Source: Oligoflexus sp.
GTDB taxonomy: Bacteria; Bdellovibrionota_B; Oligoflexia; Oligoflexales; Oligoflexaceae
Length of the DNA: 64,000 bases
Assembly (NCBI GenBank): GCA_014378195.1
Contig: JACMOC010000001.1
Span: 24,435 to 88,434 of the forward strand
Direction of reading: 5' to 3'
A program made the translations under genes and the position numbers. The notes under the pieces were generated by a model. That model worked only from the letters and a program-made list of their open reading frames with translations, ran no database searches and was not told the origin of the DNA. Shown here piece by piece: positions 35,657 through 44,504 of this stretch (position 1 is its first letter; the number at the start of each line of letters is the position of its first letter).

Positions 35657-36809
35657 TCCAGGTTCAACTGGTTTTTGAGGACTTCGATCAGTTTGGTCCG
35701 ATCGATAGCTTTGCTCAGAAAATCCGTATAGCCTGCCTCAAGGCACTTATCTCGTTCTTCAACCATCGCCATCGCCGGGGTCGCATTTTCAAAAATAATT
35801 TCGAGTTTGCGTTTTTTCTCATCGATCTCGACCTGTGCCGCTTGCAGTTTCCGAGTGCTGGCTTCAATGAGTTTGAGGCCGGTGACTTGGTAGGTGACGT
35901 CTATGACAGTTGCGCTGATACCGACGACCGCTCCATCGAGACCTACACGGAGCGAGTAGTTGAAATCAAGAAAATGTTCTTCCTTCTTGCCATCGAGCTC
36001 GAGCTGTATAGGAGCCTCTTTAGCAATATAAGGTACGCCGGTTCTGAACACATTATCCAAAAGGTCAAAAAAAGGCTGACCTTCGAGGTCAGGAAATTCC
36101 TCGCGCACCGTGGCGCCGTCCCGCGGGGAACGTCCGACGAGGCGGTCATAAAGAATATTTGTATGTTTGAAAACGTGATCGGGCCCTTCCAAAAGGGCTA
36201 CAGCCACCGGCGCGGTTTTAAAGAAATTATTGAGTTCAACTGTCGCCTCTTCCGCTCGTAAACGAGCTTTTTCGGATTCATCCTTAAGCCTGAGAATTGA
36301 GCGGTCATTTAATATTTTTTGAGTTGTTTCATAGCAGATACATTGGAGTCCAGCAGTCTGTCCTTCCCCTTCAAAAATGGGGTTGAAGGAAAAAGTAAAA
36401 TAGGTCTCCTCGCTATAGCCATAACGCTCAACGGTGATATCGCCATATCTTCAGCATAGAAATTCTGTCCGTTGGCGACTCTCTCGAAGAGTGGCTTGAA
36501 GCTGTCCCATAACTCAGGCCAGACCGATTCAAAGGGCTTTCCAAGCGCAGCGGGATGTCGCTTGGAAAGGAGAACGCTATAAGCATCATTTTAAAGAAAG
36601 GTCCGGTCTTTGCCCAAACGTAAATACATGGGGATGGGGCAGCTGAGCATGGAGCTAACAAGGCATTTAAGAGATTCAGGCCACGACTCAAAACGTCCGA
36701 CGGACGTTTTATCCCAGTCGATTGTATGATAAAGGGCCGCAGTCGACCCTCCCACAGTTGTGACCAAATTGCTGGGATTCATAGTCGCGCTCAATTCAAT
36801 CAATTCCAT
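35653..36809 (-). pseudogene. Wrecked PAS-hybrid histidine kinase gene
   Basis: The N-terminal part reads as the usual PAS start of multi-PAS sensor kinases (SWPESLKCLVSSMLSCPIPMYL, then FL-stop-NDAYSVLL). A TAA replaces the conserved Tyr codon at 36593-36591. Around 36437 a single-base shift is needed to pass from AEDMAI to TVERYGYSEETYFTFSFNPIF. A second PAS domain (EGPDHVFKHTNILYDRLVGRSP) follows intact. The sequence then jumps from FENATPAMA directly into MVEERDKCLEAGYTDFLSKAIDRTKLIEVLK, the last helix and strand of a receiver domain. The whole kinase core and most of the receiver are therefore missing. The stop overlaps the end of the beta-lactamase gene. Confidence 0.85.
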
Positions 36810-36938
36810 TCTCAATAGGCGAACTCAGAAGGGTTCGCTCTGAAACTGCCAGACTAGAAAGGATTCAAATACCAAATTTATGATGAAATGAAATTAAATA
36901 CCAGTAATCAAAGGCATAAACCTTATTGTCAAAAATTC

Positions 36939-38102
36939 CTAGCCGGCGATTTCAGACTGAAGTTTGCTACATACATCGTTTTTCAGCATCCCATCCAGTA
37001 TAGCCTGCACTTTTGCTTGATCGTCTTTTCCAACCACGTCCGATGCTTCTCCGACGGTATTGTTGTCGGCTTCTTCAACATCTCCTTTCAAGGTCCCTAT
37101 TTCATCAATCTCCTGGGCGATTTTTACGTAGAGGCAGGGCGTGACTTTAACGGGATTTGGTTCGATAGCGGCCGGAGGAAGGACTGCATATTTGCTTTTC
37201 GCTATAGGACTGGAAAGGAGGGCCGCATATTCGGGAACAGGGCAGCCCGCACTCGCGTCTTTCAGAACAACGAGACCATTCAGGGAACGCGTCTCCATAG
37301 CGAACCAACGCAGTTTGCGGCGAAACTCATGGACGCCGTTGCCATCTTCGAGATGGGAAAAATCATAGTGGGAGGATTTGATATGTTCGAGCTGATCGGA
37401 TAGGGCCTTAAGCACAAACTTTCTGTCTTCGGCCGGAGCTTTCCACGCATAGCCTATAAGAAATGCTCGCAAAGCCTTTAGATAAGGAACTTTATCCACT
37501 TTTTTAGGGATATAGTCTTCCTTGCCTAATAGCTCGACGAGGTCAGTTTTTGCTTTGGATTTTTTGGTTTGAAGTTTGCTTTTGACTTCGTCTTTGGCTC
37601 CGTTACCTTCGGCCTTTGTGAGCAGATCGTTCCACTTCGCATACGAGCCTATCCCATCTTCAAGGGCTTTGAATCTCTTACGGGCCTTTTTAAATTCGGG
37701 ATTTTCGTCCTCATAGATGCGGCCAAGTGCCTGCAGGTTGAAGACTCCGTTGCGGGCCGACCCATCCGTAAGCTTTTCCACTGCAGCCTCGGGCGAGAGG
37801 CCATCGATACTTTTGTCCAGCACATCAAGCCAGATCGTAAAACGCATCAATTGTATCGGATTTTCCTGGGTATGAGGCAGAGGCGGAATCATCGCCTCAG
37901 GAGTTGGTTTCTGCCTAGTGTCGCCTGGCGTTGCCGGAGTCACATCTGCTGCAGCAGGCGTTAACTCAGCTCCTTGAGCATTTGCGGATATGGACGACTC
38001 TTCAGCGTTGGTACGGCACCCTGTGAAAACCAAGGGGGCGCCTACAGTTAGGGCCAGTGAGAGCACGATTCCCGCATTGATCAAAGGCTTATCGCTTCGC
38101 AT
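36939..38102 (-). CDS. Helical lipoprotein with a CHAD-like motif
   Basis: A 387-residue lipoprotein (lipobox FTGC) preceded by CGGAGATCGG. An Ala/Pro/Thr linker precedes a large helical, Lys/Glu-rich region. It contains SHLEDGNGVHEFRRKLRWFAMETRSL, which resembles the HxxRxxxRRxR motif of CHAD domains that bind polyphosphate. The usual second CHAD half is not evident and other conserved Lys/Arg positions are uncertain. A few cysteines lie near the C-terminus (AGCPVP, TPCLY, DVCSK). The role is unknown. It is one of many lipoproteins in this window. Confidence 0.75.
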   Translation of the reverse strand: MRSDKPLINAGIVLSLALTVGAPLVFTGCRTNAEESSISANAQGAELTPAAADVTPATPGDTRQKPTPEAMIPPLPHTQENPIQLMRFTIWLDVLDKSIDGLSPEAAVEKLTDGSARNGVFNLQALGRIYEDENPEFKKARKRFKALEDGIGSYAKWNDLLTKAEGNGAKDEVKSKLQTKKSKAKTDLVELLGKEDYIPKKVDKVPYLKALRAFLIGYAWKAPAEDRKFVLKALSDQLEHIKSSHYDFSHLEDGNGVHEFRRKLRWFAMETRSLNGLVVLKDASAGCPVPEYAALLSSPIAKSKYAVLPPAAIEPNPVKVTPCLYVKIAQEIDEIGTLKGDVEEADNNTVGEASDVVGKDDQAKVQAILDGMLKNDVCSKLQSEIAG

Positions 38103-38245
38103 GGACCGATCTCCGAATAAAATCAAAAAATTTATTTAAGATCAGCCTATCGAAACGAAGCGGTTTTTACCATATTTTTTGCACGTCAATCAGAGTGAGG
38201 GAGGAATCCCCTCCCTGGCTTTGCCGACGAAATGGCCACCTGAAC

Positions 38246-38647
38246 TCAAGAGAGTTGCTCGGGCCGTGGTTCGTTACTCACATTTTTAAGCTTGCCTAAA
38301 ACGTCTGCTACAGTAATAGGCTCACTGGATTCGGCGATCCGATCACCGTGGATATCGATCAAATACCACGCGAACTTCTGAGCAGGAAGGCCAAATTTTT
38401 CGTGCAGGAAGCCACCCGGGTGATCCTCGAAAAAGACGCGAAGGTCGTGCACTTTATCGAGTTCCTCTTCCACGGCCTTAAAGGCTTTTGACATCGTGTC
38501 GAAGGAGGGATTAGTACGGTCGGGCGCAAGAACCGTAAGGACGCTTTTTTTGCCCCGTTGTAAAGCCGAATCCTGGAAGAGATACATCCAGATTCCTTCG
38601 GACCATGATCTCTTCGCGATTTCTGCTGCTGGTACTTTCTCATCCAT
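38246..38647 (-). CDS. Hypothetical cytoplasmic protein
   Basis: A 133-residue protein preceded by GAGAGAGGAC, with no signal peptide. The central part (KKSVLTVLAPDRTN, DLRVFFEDHPGGFL, FAWYLIDIHGDRI) has the strand-helix-strand rhythm of a thioredoxin-fold protein of the DUF4174 kind, but it has no CxxC. I would call this only a possible fold match. It is transcribed in the same direction as the lipoprotein gene that follows, 143 bases away. Confidence 0.65.
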   Translation of the reverse strand: MDEKVPAAEIAKRSWSEGIWMYLFQDSALQRGKKSVLTVLAPDRTNPSFDTMSKAFKAVEEELDKVHDLRVFFEDHPGGFLHEKFGLPAQKFAWYLIDIHGDRIAESSEPITVADVLGKLKNVSNEPRPEQLS

Positions 38648-38838
38648 GGCTTCGTCCTCTCTCTAAAGATTTAACAAGCACGTGTCCTCTTATAGTTTCC
38701 AAACTTGGATGAGAGCGCTAGCAAAAGTCGACCATAGATTGGGAATGATTCAATTTAACTTAATTGTTACAGAATGTTGCAACAGCATATATCGAATTTG
38801 GGCCAATGCGTTTGCGGCCTGACTTTGTATGTCAGACA

Positions 38839-40227
38839 CTACAGACCTGTAATAATCGCCCGTCTTACCGAGGCAAGAGGGGCTTTATCGTCAAAATAAA
38901 CTTTTCCATCGAGAGCGCGCACGACACCAAGATTTTTCCAGAGTTCGTCTAGATTTATGGTGACTGCCTGGTCTTTCATTCGCGCATATAATTCGCTGAG
39001 AACCGGATAACCGGCCGCCTTATCTCCCGTTGCAAAAACGCGATCGATGTCCCAGTTAACGGCCATGGATCCGCCGTTTGCTAAAATTCCGCGCAACGCA
39101 TGCTCAAGCCCAACCTTCCCATGTGAACGTTCACGAAATTCTTTATCAGCCAGCAAACTGAAGAGCGCACCACCCCAGTACGTCCGTCCCCAACTTGAAG
39201 GTCCATCGAGGCCTTTATCACCGCTCTGCGGCTGTCCTTTAGGCATTCCGTCCATCATATCGGCAAACACGGATTCTGCGGTCAACTCTCCGCTGCGAAC
39301 GCGTGCGATGGGTTCGATATAAGTGGCAAGACCCTCTTCGAGCCAATGATGTTGATAAGGTACGCTTGGGAGCGCGAGATGCACTATTTCATGCGTCATC
39401 ACCCAATCACGTTCGAGCTCCGCTTCGCCAGCCTTTGGAGAAAGCGGATTCACGGTAACCCCGCCGCCATCACCAAAGCTTTTGCCGGGACCGTCGTAAA
39501 ACGCGCGCGAGACAACAACGATCATTGCGTGAGGCACCGGAAATACACCGTAATAACGAATTAGAGCATCAACTGCGCGTTTGCTCCAGGCTTCGATAGC
39601 CACGTCGGTGACACCATAGGCGGCAGGAATGATGGCAAGCTCAATCGCTGCTCCCTGCACAGTCCATGACTTCGCGTGATAAGCCCCGAACAGCGTATAG
39701 GGTAAATCCATGAGATGGTCGGCGGTGCTTACAAAAGTCTTGGGGTTGTGGGGAGACGGAAAAAGACCTGTCGTCACATGCGCGCCATCACTCGCTTCAA
39801 AACGAAAGGTGACCGGCTGTGAGTCGGGAAGCGCCGAGGGGCGGAGGAGCCAGAGGGAAGGGATGCTCATGATTGCATCAGCGAACGCGATTATATCATC
39901 ACGTTTTCCGGCATTTTTGGCAGCATTCCTGAGGTGAAAGATATATGTGATTGTGCAAAGAGCCTGTGAGCAATGCGGGAGCGTCCAACTATTCGTACCC
40001 TCGCGAGCCTTGCCGTCCAGGGCCTGAACGGCAGAAACATAAACAGCACCATCGTTATTGAGGATGAGTCGGCCCTCAGGGAGTTGAGCCGTGATATGCA
40101 AATCGCCAGATTTCGCTTCGTAACGCACGGAATAAGCCCAAGGCTTGCGAGAGGCCGCCATGCCTTGAGTGTTCAAGAAGGTTACAAGACCGAAAAGAAA
40201 CGTGAAAAAAGCGGAATAAGAACGCAT
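38839..40227 (-). CDS. Secreted M61-like zinc metallopeptidase
   Basis: A 462-residue exported protein, signal peptide followed by GMAASRKP. The N-terminal 180 residues form a beta-rich domain, and the catalytic domain holds VMTHEIVHLALP (His-279, Glu-280, His-283) with the third zinc ligand Glu-298 in HHWLEEGLATYIEP. FGDGGGVTVNPLS lies just upstream, as in M61 glycyl aminopeptidases. These enzymes release N-terminal residues from peptides. The start is an ATG 70 bases upstream of the previous gene. It fits with the other secreted peptidases here. Confidence 0.87.
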   Translation of the reverse strand: MRSYSAFFTFLFGLVTFLNTQGMAASRKPWAYSVRYEAKSGDLHITAQLPEGRLILNNDGAVYVSAVQALDGKAREGTNSWTLPHCSQALCTITYIFHLRNAAKNAGKRDDIIAFADAIMSIPSLWLLRPSALPDSQPVTFRFEASDGAHVTTGLFPSPHNPKTFVSTADHLMDLPYTLFGAYHAKSWTVQGAAIELAIIPAAYGVTDVAIEAWSKRAVDALIRYYGVFPVPHAMIVVVSRAFYDGPGKSFGDGGGVTVNPLSPKAGEAELERDWVMTHEIVHLALPSVPYQHHWLEEGLATYIEPIARVRSGELTAESVFADMMDGMPKGQPQSGDKGLDGPSSWGRTYWGGALFSLLADKEFRERSHGKVGLEHALRGILANGGSMAVNWDIDRVFATGDKAAGYPVLSELYARMKDQAVTINLDELWKNLGVVRALDGKVYFDDKAPLASVRRAIITGL

Positions 40228-40300
40228 GAAAATAATATCCTCTTGAGTTCAAGTGCGTTCACTCTAACACAGGGGGACAGCAATCCAGTCGAGAGATGTT

Positions 40301-41017
40301 TTAGTGAACGGCTCCGGTCGAGGGCGAGGCAGTGGTCGTGGTCGTGGTCGTGGTCGTGGCGGGAAAAGTTGTTTTGAACCATTGGGCTACCTTCAAATAG
40401 GTGGCGTTCGGAATGTAGTAATTACATTTGCACGAGGAATTTTCGATGATTCCAACCATTTCCTTGTTGCCATTTTTGGTGATAGCTATGTAGTTTTCGC
40501 CAAGAAACTTGTCATCTGAGCAATCGGCAATGGTGTGAGTCGGGTTGCCCTGTTTCCCTGCCGCAACAAGCGCCAGAACTTCGGTCGCCTGGCTGTCTTC
40601 GGCTGGCTGCGGTTTGCCAACAGGCTTCAAAGAACTCGCCAGTGGCTTCTCCATGGGTTGCGTTTTTTTGAGGCCCGTATCAAGAACGTAGCCTTCGCCA
40701 GAGGCTTTACCGATAAAGGTCGTCCCCGACCAAAACATAACCGTCGTTCCACTTCCAGAGGCTCCGGTGGTCGAAGTCGTTGAAGAGCCACCACCACCAC
40801 CAGCGGCTGCAGGATCTGTGGTGGGGGTAGATGAATCGGTGGAGGTGGAGGTATCAGTTGCAGCTGGATCACTGACAGCAGGCGCAGCCCCCGGATCGGC
40901 ATTAAGACCGTCGGACGAGCCGAATGTTAGTCTGGAACTCGCATATTTTTTACATGAGGACGTAAGTATGAGACCCAAAGTAAGCGTGAGAACGATTGGT
41001 ATGGTCGAAACTTTCAT
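40301..41017 (-). CDS. Low-complexity lipoprotein
   Basis: A 238-residue lipoprotein (lipobox TSSC, Cys-22) preceded by GAAGAAGG. An Asp/Thr/Ser/Gly-rich region of about 60 residues includes five consecutive Gly. A globular part (about 90-215) contains CSDDKFLGENYIAI and the pair SSCKCNYY. It ends in a run of nine Thr followed by ASPSTGAVH. I recognise no family. The Thr run is coded by a hexanucleotide repeat. Confidence 0.75.
   Translation of the reverse strand: MKVSTIPIVLTLTLGLILTSSCKKYASSRLTFGSSDGLNADPGAAPAVSDPAATDTSTSTDSSTPTTDPAAAGGGGGSSTTSTTGASGSGTTVMFWSGTTFIGKASGEGYVLDTGLKKTQPMEKPLASSLKPVGKPQPAEDSQATEVLALVAAGKQGNPTHTIADCSDDKFLGENYIAITKNGNKEMVGIIENSSCKCNYYIPNATYLKVAQWFKTTFPATTTTTTTTTASPSTGAVH
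40332..40359 (-). repeat. Hexanucleotide repeat coding a poly-Thr tail
   Basis: Four and a half units of GTGGTC on the plus strand. On the coding strand they alternate ACC and ACG codons to make nine Thr. Copy-number change would lengthen or shorten the tail without a frameshift. Confidence 0.8.
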
Positions 41018-41302
41018 AGAGCCTTCTTCGTCATGAGGGGCCGCTTATCTACCCGCACTTGTCGGAATATACTGACAAATGCTTGAGTTTTTATTTATAA
41101 TCATCAATTATTTTAGTACATTAACTGGGTCTTGAAAGCTTGAGCCACAGACGCGATATTTTTTTCAAGCCCCTGAAATCTTAGCGATTCATGAAATTTC
41201 CTCAAAAGACGGTGGAAACTGTCTCCTGGTAAACTTAAGTTTATAAGGCGACAGGTGGCTTTATAAGAATAACTGAGTAAACACGTTGTGGGGAGTGTGA
41301 TT

Positions 41303-41629
41303 ATGGATTTGTTAGGTTCGCTGATGGATTCTGCAAAGCAGTTGGCACAGAACGCTATCCTCGAAAAATTCGAAGGCAAAACAGCAGCGGCCCAGCATCC
41401 GCTCCTCAACATGCTCCATGATGCGTTTGCTGAACTTTCAGATGCAAGGCGCAAAGAGCTTTTTACGGTTTTCGAACAGCTGTTTGATCACTACAAAGCC
41501 CAACCGAGCTTTGATTTTGAACAACTCTGGGCCGAAATCGTCAAACACACTGTAATTCAGGAACTCGCGGTCAACGTAAGCAAAAAAATGCTCTCGAATA
41601 TCATGCACAATAAAGACAGCGTACGCTAA
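41303..41629 (+). CDS. Small helical protein of unknown function
   Basis: A 108-residue protein starting after GGGGAG (spacing eight). It is predicted all-helical, without signal peptide, with segments MDLLGSLMDSAKQLAQNAI and LFTVFEQLFDHYKAQPSF. I recognise no family. It converges on the DPP-IV-like gene, with ten bases between the stops. Confidence 0.65.
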   Translation: MDLLGSLMDSAKQLAQNAILEKFEGKTAAAQHPLLNMLHDAFAELSDARRKELFTVFEQLFDHYKAQPSFDFEQLWAEIVKHTVIQELAVNVSKKMLSNIMHNKDSVR

Positions 41630-41639
41630 CCGCTTGCTC

Positions 41640-43904
41640 CTATTGGATCAAAGTCCGTTTGAAAAAATCGAGTGTCCGTTCAAATCGCCTTGTGTCGAGG
41701 ATTTCGTCGGAAACGATATGCGTCATACCCATGAGTGGAAGAAATTCATAGGGCAAGGCTCGTCTCTCCAAGGCATCGACAAGTTTGAGTGAGTTGAAGA
41801 AGAAAACATTATCATCACCCGTTCCGTGAATGATCAAAAGCGGACGGGGCGTTTTCTGGACCGTTTCGCTTTTGACAAGCGGAAGGAGCGAACCCACTTC
41901 GTAGGCTTTATTGTCGGGCCCAGGTATCCCCAGATACCGTTCGGTATAGGCGGTATCGTAGTCGAGCCAATCCACAGGCGGAGCACCAGCTACACCCGCT
42001 TTATAGACGTCAGGCCTTGCAAGGACCGCGTAAGCAGAGAAATATCCACCGTAAGACCAACCAAACACACCGATGCGTGTTTCGTCCATCTCCGGAAATT
42101 CCTTGCAAAGGCGTTTCAGGTTGTCGGCATGATCATTGACCGGCAACGTACCAAACTTATGAAGTATGGCTTTTTCCCAGCTGCGTCCCCGATCAGGGGT
42201 ACCGCGTGTATCCATCCGCACGATAATGGCCCCAAGCGCGTCAGCCATCACTTGGTCTTCAAGATAAGCCCTGTTACCTGCTCTCACCATAAGGGAAGTA
42301 GGACCGCCATAGGCATGGTCGATGACGGGATATTTCTCGCCCGGCTTAAAGGTGCTCGGACGCACTATGGATGTTTGCACTGCGTCCGGCCCAATAGTTT
42401 GCAATGTGACATGAGCACTCATCACAGGTTTTGCTGCAGAACTCGGCAGGAGCTTTTTCTCCGTCCCGTCGATGTTTTGGAGCGATGTTTCATCGAGTCC
42501 CAACCTGTCGACTGTGTGAGCTACAAATATCCCATGCTGAAACTTTGAACTCGCAGTAACGGATCCATGGTCGGGAACAGGAAGCAGAAGATGAGACGCT
42601 CCCGTGGCGATGTCGATCGACATGAGCGCACTATGGGACCCATCCGTGGCAACCTCAACAAAAGCCTTCAGTCCTTTATCATCGATACCAAGCAGGTTTT
42701 TCACTTCAACATGCGGGACCGTAAGTGAACGCACCTCCTTTCCCAAGACATCATGAAGTTCGATTTGCCTTGATCCGGATCGATCCGTCATCCACAAAAA
42801 CCCTTTTTGATCCGGCAGCCAAACGGGAACGTTATTCACGATCTCCACCCAGGCAGGATCTGATTCTTGCAAAAGAACCGTAGTTTTGCCTGTCTTAGGA
42901 TCTGCCGCCACAAGTCGCGCTGTGTTCTGCAAGCGGTTCAGCAGAAAAAATGTTGGAGGACCATTTTTGGTCCAACGCACAGTCGAAACATATTCATAGG
43001 CTTCTTTCCCGAAATCAACCCAAGTGGTGTCACCGCCATCGGCCGATGTGAAACCGAACCGCACTTTGGCGTTCGTTTTCCCAGGGCGCGGATAATAGGG
43101 TCTTTGCGGCTCAGCATCAGCGCGGAAAGGATCGGCGATGGAAAGGCGCTCGACCTGTGTTTGGTCGACAGCTTCGTAGAGCAGTGTACGGCTATCGGGA
43201 GACCACCAATATCCATCCATTCGACCAAGTTCTTCCTGCGCGATAAATTCGGCCACCCCAAAACTTCTGGCTTCGGTGCCGCCCTTGGTCACGGCTTTCA
43301 GATGAGTCCCGTCTCTATCTATAGTGAAAAGATTGCTGCCTCGCACGAACGCCACACGTCGGCCATCGACCGAAAATTTGGGACTATAAATCGAACCCTT
43401 CCCCGATCCGATCTCACGCCCTTTTTGGGCTTTCCTATCATAGACAAACAATTTGCCCTTCAGAGGTGTGAGGAGAAAATCCCCCGTTTCATCGGCTTCA
43501 TAAAAATTGATGCCGCTGGTCATGAGGCGGAGTCTTTCGCGCAGGGCTTTTTCTTCGGCCGAAACAGGTCCGTCTCCCGCTGACAGCATGCCTTCATCAA
43601 GAATTTTTTCTTCCGTGCCCGATTTAATGTCGAAGGAATAAACCGCAGCTGCCGTAGAGGGTGGGATGGCTTTTTGGTAAAGAAGTGTTTGGCCGTTTTT
43701 TAGGATTTGGAAATTGAACGGAGCACCCAGACGAAAGTTTCGGGTCGTACGCAGCTGCTCCCTCAGTTCCTGCCAAGGAGCTTTCGGCGAAGACTCAGCG
43801 GCAAAAGCTGTAAATCGCGCAGTCGCAAGAGAAAACGTCAGGGAAAGCGAGACTGTTGCAGCGAGAGAAAGGCGACGCGGAGCCCACTGAGAAATGCCTG
43901 TCAT
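41640..43904 (-). CDS. Secreted DPP-IV-like S9 peptidase
   Basis: A 754-residue exported protein with a signal peptide (RFTAFAAESS). The N-terminal propeller carries the double-Glu motif QEELGRMDGYWWSPD, which in dipeptidyl peptidase IV holds the free N-terminus of the substrate. The hydrolase domain has Ser-617 in GWSYGGYFSA, Asp-697 in HGTGDDNV and His-729 in GMTHIV. This combination supports dipeptidyl aminopeptidase activity, removing dipeptides, often after Pro or Ala. It is the second large S9 peptidase in the window, from a different subfamily than the one at 31-34 kb. Confidence 0.93.
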   Translation of the reverse strand: MTGISQWAPRRLSLAATVSLSLTFSLATARFTAFAAESSPKAPWQELREQLRTTRNFRLGAPFNFQILKNGQTLLYQKAIPPSTAAAVYSFDIKSGTEEKILDEGMLSAGDGPVSAEEKALRERLRLMTSGINFYEADETGDFLLTPLKGKLFVYDRKAQKGREIGSGKGSIYSPKFSVDGRRVAFVRGSNLFTIDRDGTHLKAVTKGGTEARSFGVAEFIAQEELGRMDGYWWSPDSRTLLYEAVDQTQVERLSIADPFRADAEPQRPYYPRPGKTNAKVRFGFTSADGGDTTWVDFGKEAYEYVSTVRWTKNGPPTFFLLNRLQNTARLVAADPKTGKTTVLLQESDPAWVEIVNNVPVWLPDQKGFLWMTDRSGSRQIELHDVLGKEVRSLTVPHVEVKNLLGIDDKGLKAFVEVATDGSHSALMSIDIATGASHLLLPVPDHGSVTASSKFQHGIFVAHTVDRLGLDETSLQNIDGTEKKLLPSSAAKPVMSAHVTLQTIGPDAVQTSIVRPSTFKPGEKYPVIDHAYGGPTSLMVRAGNRAYLEDQVMADALGAIIVRMDTRGTPDRGRSWEKAILHKFGTLPVNDHADNLKRLCKEFPEMDETRIGVFGWSYGGYFSAYAVLARPDVYKAGVAGAPPVDWLDYDTAYTERYLGIPGPDNKAYEVGSLLPLVKSETVQKTPRPLLIIHGTGDDNVFFFNSLKLVDALERRALPYEFLPLMGMTHIVSDEILDTRRFERTLDFFKRTLIQ

Positions 43905-44042
43905 TTTATCTCCGATTCACGAAAAGCTAAACGGAAAGATGCCAAAGTTTGTGCATATGAGCAAGCATCGGTTGGCAGCGGCTTCCGCGACTTGACATTT
44001 TTTCCATAAGTCGCGACTCTGGGGAAAATAGAGGAGTTGCTT

Positions 44043-44303
44043 ATGAATTTCCAAGTTCAGGCATTGATTCAGGATCTGGAAAACATGGGGCGCTTTCGTG
44101 ATGCTGTTTCCCAAAAAGAATGGCAGGACAAATGGTATGCGCTGAAAGAGCTTTCACCTCCTGAGTATGATGCGGTAAAAACCGCGTGTACCGAGAATGA
44201 GGGCGCGCGCGCTCTTGCGTGGTCTATGGTGCAGAGCCAGGATCCTGACCCAGCAAAAACCGGAAGATCAGTGGCCTTCGCTGGATTTTTCTCAAAAGAC
44301 TAA
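44043..44303 (+). CDS. Small cytoplasmic protein of unknown function
   Basis: An 86-residue protein following GAGGAG seven bases upstream. It is mostly helical, with three Trp residues (QKEWQDKWYALK and LAWSM), and has no signal peptide. No family is recognised. It stands alone between the peptidase and the RCC1 gene. Confidence 0.6.
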   Translation: MNFQVQALIQDLENMGRFRDAVSQKEWQDKWYALKELSPPEYDAVKTACTENEGARALAWSMVQSQDPDPAKTGRSVAFAGFFSKD

Positions 44304-44504
44304 ATGATATCAACATGATAGCTATTTTTTTCACCTGGAAATCGATCGGTGGTCAGGCAACGGCCTAGCTTTTGCACTCTTTACCAAAACGATATCTACC
44401 TGATACGACAGCCTTCTTTGTAAGCAAATGATGAAGTTCCAAAATCCCGCCGATAACACGTGCAGCCAGTGCTAGTGTTTTGTCACGATTAGAGGAACGC
44501 ATCC

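Noticed and set aside
40332..40359. Phase-variable on/off switch
   Set aside because: The unit is six bases, so copy changes keep the frame. Only length variation is possible.
41826..43583. Two long plus-strand open frames (about 240 codons each)
   Set aside because: Both are opposite the DPP-IV-like peptidase gene and have shadow-type composition without ribosome sites.
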